A stretch of DNA of 7,018 nt from JAJFVC01 sp039698075. GTDB lineage: Bacteria; Planctomycetota; Planctomycetia; Pirellulales; Thermoguttaceae. Under the pieces are notes generated by a model. That model was not told the DNA's origin, made no database searches, and worked only from the letters and a program-made list of their open reading frames with translations. The position numbers and the translations under genes were made by a program. Location: positions 1 through 7,018 of the forward strand of contig JBDKTJ010000133.1 in the NCBI GenBank assembly GCA_039698075.1, written 5' to 3'. Shown here one piece after another: positions 5,601 to 7,018 of the stretch; the stretch's first letter is position 1, and every line of letters begins with the position of its first letter.

Positions 5601-5878
5601 TGCTTATGTTGCATTGTTGTTTGTACATTTTTTCTGTTGGTTTCGGGTGGAGTGCATCAAATTGACGCCTTGGAGCGTGGCCCAACGGAGTTAGCTGACT
5701 CTACTGAGTGCGTTATGCGAAAAAATGAAATTCGAGGGAAATTCGTCGGGTCGGAAATTCCACGCCATGGCGGCGATGCGTAAAATTGTTGGGTACGTGT
5801 GGGCTGCAGAAAACCACGCAAGGGCACATTATGTCGAACTGTGGAGGCAGCAACGAATCTTTTGGATAGGTGGGGTGA
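5601..5878. other. Intergenic region upstream of the response regulator
   Basis: This stretch is AT-richer than the flanking genes, with a T-rich segment around 5605-5635. It holds no convincing gene. A 67-codon plus-strand frame starting at 5725 runs into the regulator gene but lacks a ribosome binding site and any recognisable feature. The main structure is a set of three GAAATTC repeats at 5727-5760. The regulator promoter should lie here, but I cannot assign a -35/-10 pair with confidence. Confidence 0.5.
5727..5760 (+). promoter_or_regulatory. Three GAAATTC direct repeats, possible operator
   Basis: GAAATTC occurs at 5727-5733, 5738-5744 and 5754-5760, with start-to-start distances of 11 and 16 bases. 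The first spacing is close to one helical turn. The cluster ends about 120 nt before the start codon of the response regulator, a reasonable place for an activator or autoregulatory site. No binding protein is known; the function is inferred from repetition and position only. Confidence 0.25.
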
Positions 5879-6553
5879 ATGGCAAGCAAGGAACTCGGAC
5901 TTGTCACAAGGGTGCTGATCGCCGGTGACCAGCCAGTGCTTCGCTTTGGACTACATCGCTTGTTTTCGCAAGAAAGCGGCCTTCAGGTCTGTGGCGAAGT
6001 GGATGAGTCGGACAAGCTGTTTCAGCAGATGGAGCAGGTGTGTCCTGATTTGGTCGTCCTCGGACTGACGCTGGACGGTCGAGCCTATGTCGGTCTGATT
6101 GAGCGACTGAAGACCGACTACCCGGAAACGTGCATCTTGGTGGGAACGTATCGAAATGACGCGCAACTGGCTGCTCGCATTCTACAGGCCGGGGCCAACG
6201 GGCACGTGTATTGGGGCGAGTCGATCATCGCGATTGTCGAGGCGGTTCGGACGGTGTTGCGCGGCGAGATCCGCGCCGGAACGCCAATCGTCAGAAGGCT
6301 GCTTCAGCGTGTTGCCGACGGGCAACCCCTCGACAACGATCCGGCCCGGGTGTTGTCACCCCGCGAGTTGGACGTGTTTACCATGATCGGGCAGGGTTTT
6401 ACGACCCTGCAGATATCGCGGCGGCTGGACCTGAGTCCCAGGACGATCGAGACGCATCGCAAGAACATCAAGATGAAGTTGGAACTGGCGACGATCTCGC
6501 AATTGAATCGGTGCGCGTTTCAATGGGTGGCGATGCACTCGCAGCGCGCGTAG
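5879..6553 (+). CDS. LuxR/NarL-family response regulator with degenerate receiver domain
   Basis: This 224-aa DNA-binding transcription regulator has the NarL/FixJ layout. An N-terminal receiver domain spans about 9-128 and a LuxR-type helix-turn-helix about 157-215. The HTH is well conserved: LSPRELDVF (159-167), ISRRLDLSPRTIETHRKNI (179-197) and MKLEL (199-203). The receiver keeps its fold landmarks (RVLIAGDQPV at 11-20, PDLVVL at 56-61, LQAGANGHVYW at 102-112) but lacks key catalytic residues. The acidic pair is Gly16-Asp17, the phosphoacceptor Asp is replaced by Gly62, and the conserved Lys by Trp112. Thr90 remains. It is therefore unlikely to be activated by ordinary phosphorylation. AGGTGG at 5868-5873 lies 5 nt before the ATG. 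No histidine kinase is present in the window. Possible targets include its own upstream region or the neighbouring surface-protein genes, but nothing here proves that. Confidence 0.92.
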   Translation: MASKELGLVTRVLIAGDQPVLRFGLHRLFSQESGLQVCGEVDESDKLFQQMEQVCPDLVVLGLTLDGRAYVGLIERLKTDYPETCILVGTYRNDAQLAARILQAGANGHVYWGESIIAIVEAVRTVLRGEIRAGTPIVRRLLQRVADGQPLDNDPARVLSPRELDVFTMIGQGFTTLQISRRLDLSPRTIETHRKNIKMKLELATISQLNRCAFQWVAMHSQRA

Positions 6554-6592
6554 CGAAGGCCGCTGGACTGCGATTCGGCGTTTGACGGCGAT

Positions 6593-7018
6593 TTACAGCA
6601 GCGCGGTGCTGAAATAGCGTTCGGCCCGATCGGGAAGCACGGTGGCGATGTTGCCTGGGATGCGACGGGCCAATTGCCGGGCGGCCCAGACATTCGCGCC
6701 TGAAGAAATGCCCACCAACAGGCCCAAGTCGCGGCTCAGTTGACGCGTGGTTTCGATGGCGTCCTGGTCGGAGACTTCCACGACTTCGTCGACCAACGAG
6801 ATGTTGAGCACGGCGGGAATAAATCCGTCGCCGATGCCCTGGATCTGGTGCAGACCGGGCTCGTGGCCCAGCAACGCGGAGACGTTTTTGGGCTCGACGG
6901 CCACGATGCGAACGTTGGGCCGATGCTCGCGCAGGAACCGGCCCACGCCTTGCAGCGTGCCGCCGCTGCCCACGCCGGCCACGAAACAGGCTACGTCGCC
7001 GTCCATTTGACGCCAGAT
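6593..7018 (-). CDS. cysK: Cysteine synthase (O-acetylserine sulfhydrylase), C-terminal part; runs off the window
   Basis: This is the last 141 codons of a PLP-dependent cysteine synthase, which makes L-cysteine from O-acetylserine and sulfide in the cytoplasm. The gene starts beyond the right edge, so the PLP-binding lysine is not visible. Seen here, numbered from the window edge: the Gly-rich phosphate-binding loop GVGSGGT (15-21), AVEP (40-43), HQIQGIGDGFIP (57-68), GISSGA (103-108) and the C-terminal PDRAERYFSTALL (129-141). The family usually has about 300-330 residues, so slightly under half is present. The PDRAERY ending differs from the PSSGERY of classical CysK and is closer to the CysM style; the subtype is therefore not certain. 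It converges with the response regulator across a 39-nt gap in which I see no clear terminator. Confidence 0.92.
   Translation of the reverse strand: MWRQMDGDVACFVAGVGSGGTLQGVGRFLREHRPNVRIVAVEPKNVSALLGHEPGLHQIQGIGDGFIPAVLNISLVDEVVEVSDQDAIETTRQLSRDLGLLVGISSGANVWAARQLARRIPGNIATVLPDRAERYFSTALL

Noticed and set aside
5725..5928. 67-codon plus-strand frame running into the response regulator
   Set aside because: It has no ribosome binding site, begins within the GAAATTC repeats and overlaps the regulator start in another frame. The regulator gene is clearly the real one.
6554..6592. Terminator between the response regulator and the cysteine synthase gene
   Set aside because: The 39-nt gap between the convergent genes has no stem followed by a T-tract on either strand.

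Overview
The window reads as chromosomal DNA of a planctomycete, most likely Pirellulales-like. This is an inference from the combination of two PEP-CTERM proteins, an FG-GAP/VCBS protein, a DsbD-N type lipoprotein, moderately high GC and heptad repeats in the rRNA spacer; no single marker settles the taxonomy.

Left edge (1-423): the 3' end of a 23S rRNA gene, a spacer without a tRNA that holds a long imperfect hairpin of GTGGTCA-type heptads, a complete 5S rRNA gene, and a strong hairpin terminator that appears to work in both directions.

Region 468-2344 (minus strand): a two-gene operon converging on the rRNA genes. The first gene encodes an exported FG-GAP/VCBS beta-propeller-like protein rich in cysteine. 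The second, 8 nt downstream, encodes a small lipoprotein carrying a DsbD-N-like redox domain. A plausible sigma70-type promoter lies at 2428-2456. Just upstream of it is a second copy of the rRNA terminator hairpin (34 of 38 bases identical).

Region 2541-3156 is about 600 bases without a convincing gene. It holds small hairpins, a possible 18-codon leader ORF and a tandem 9-bp repeat.

Region 3157-5382 (plus strand): two PEP-CTERM proteins (222 and 277 aa), each with a signal peptide and a C-terminal VPEP-TM-Arg sorting tail. They share sequence motifs upstream of their starts. A strong intrinsic terminator follows the second, and only 24 nt after it begins a 154-aa membrane protein of unknown function. 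No exosortase is present in the window.

Region 5383-5878 is mostly non-coding and carries three GAAATTC repeats. It leads into a LuxR/NarL-type regulator (5879-6553) whose receiver domain has lost its phosphoacceptor aspartate and other catalytic residues. The window ends inside a convergent minus-strand cysteine synthase gene, of which only the C-terminal 141 residues are visible.

Nothing here is a defence island, CRISPR array or transposon. The best leads are the degenerate-receiver regulator, the duplicated rRNA terminator, the redox lipoprotein paired with a Cys-rich FG-GAP protein, and the shared PEP-CTERM upstream motifs.
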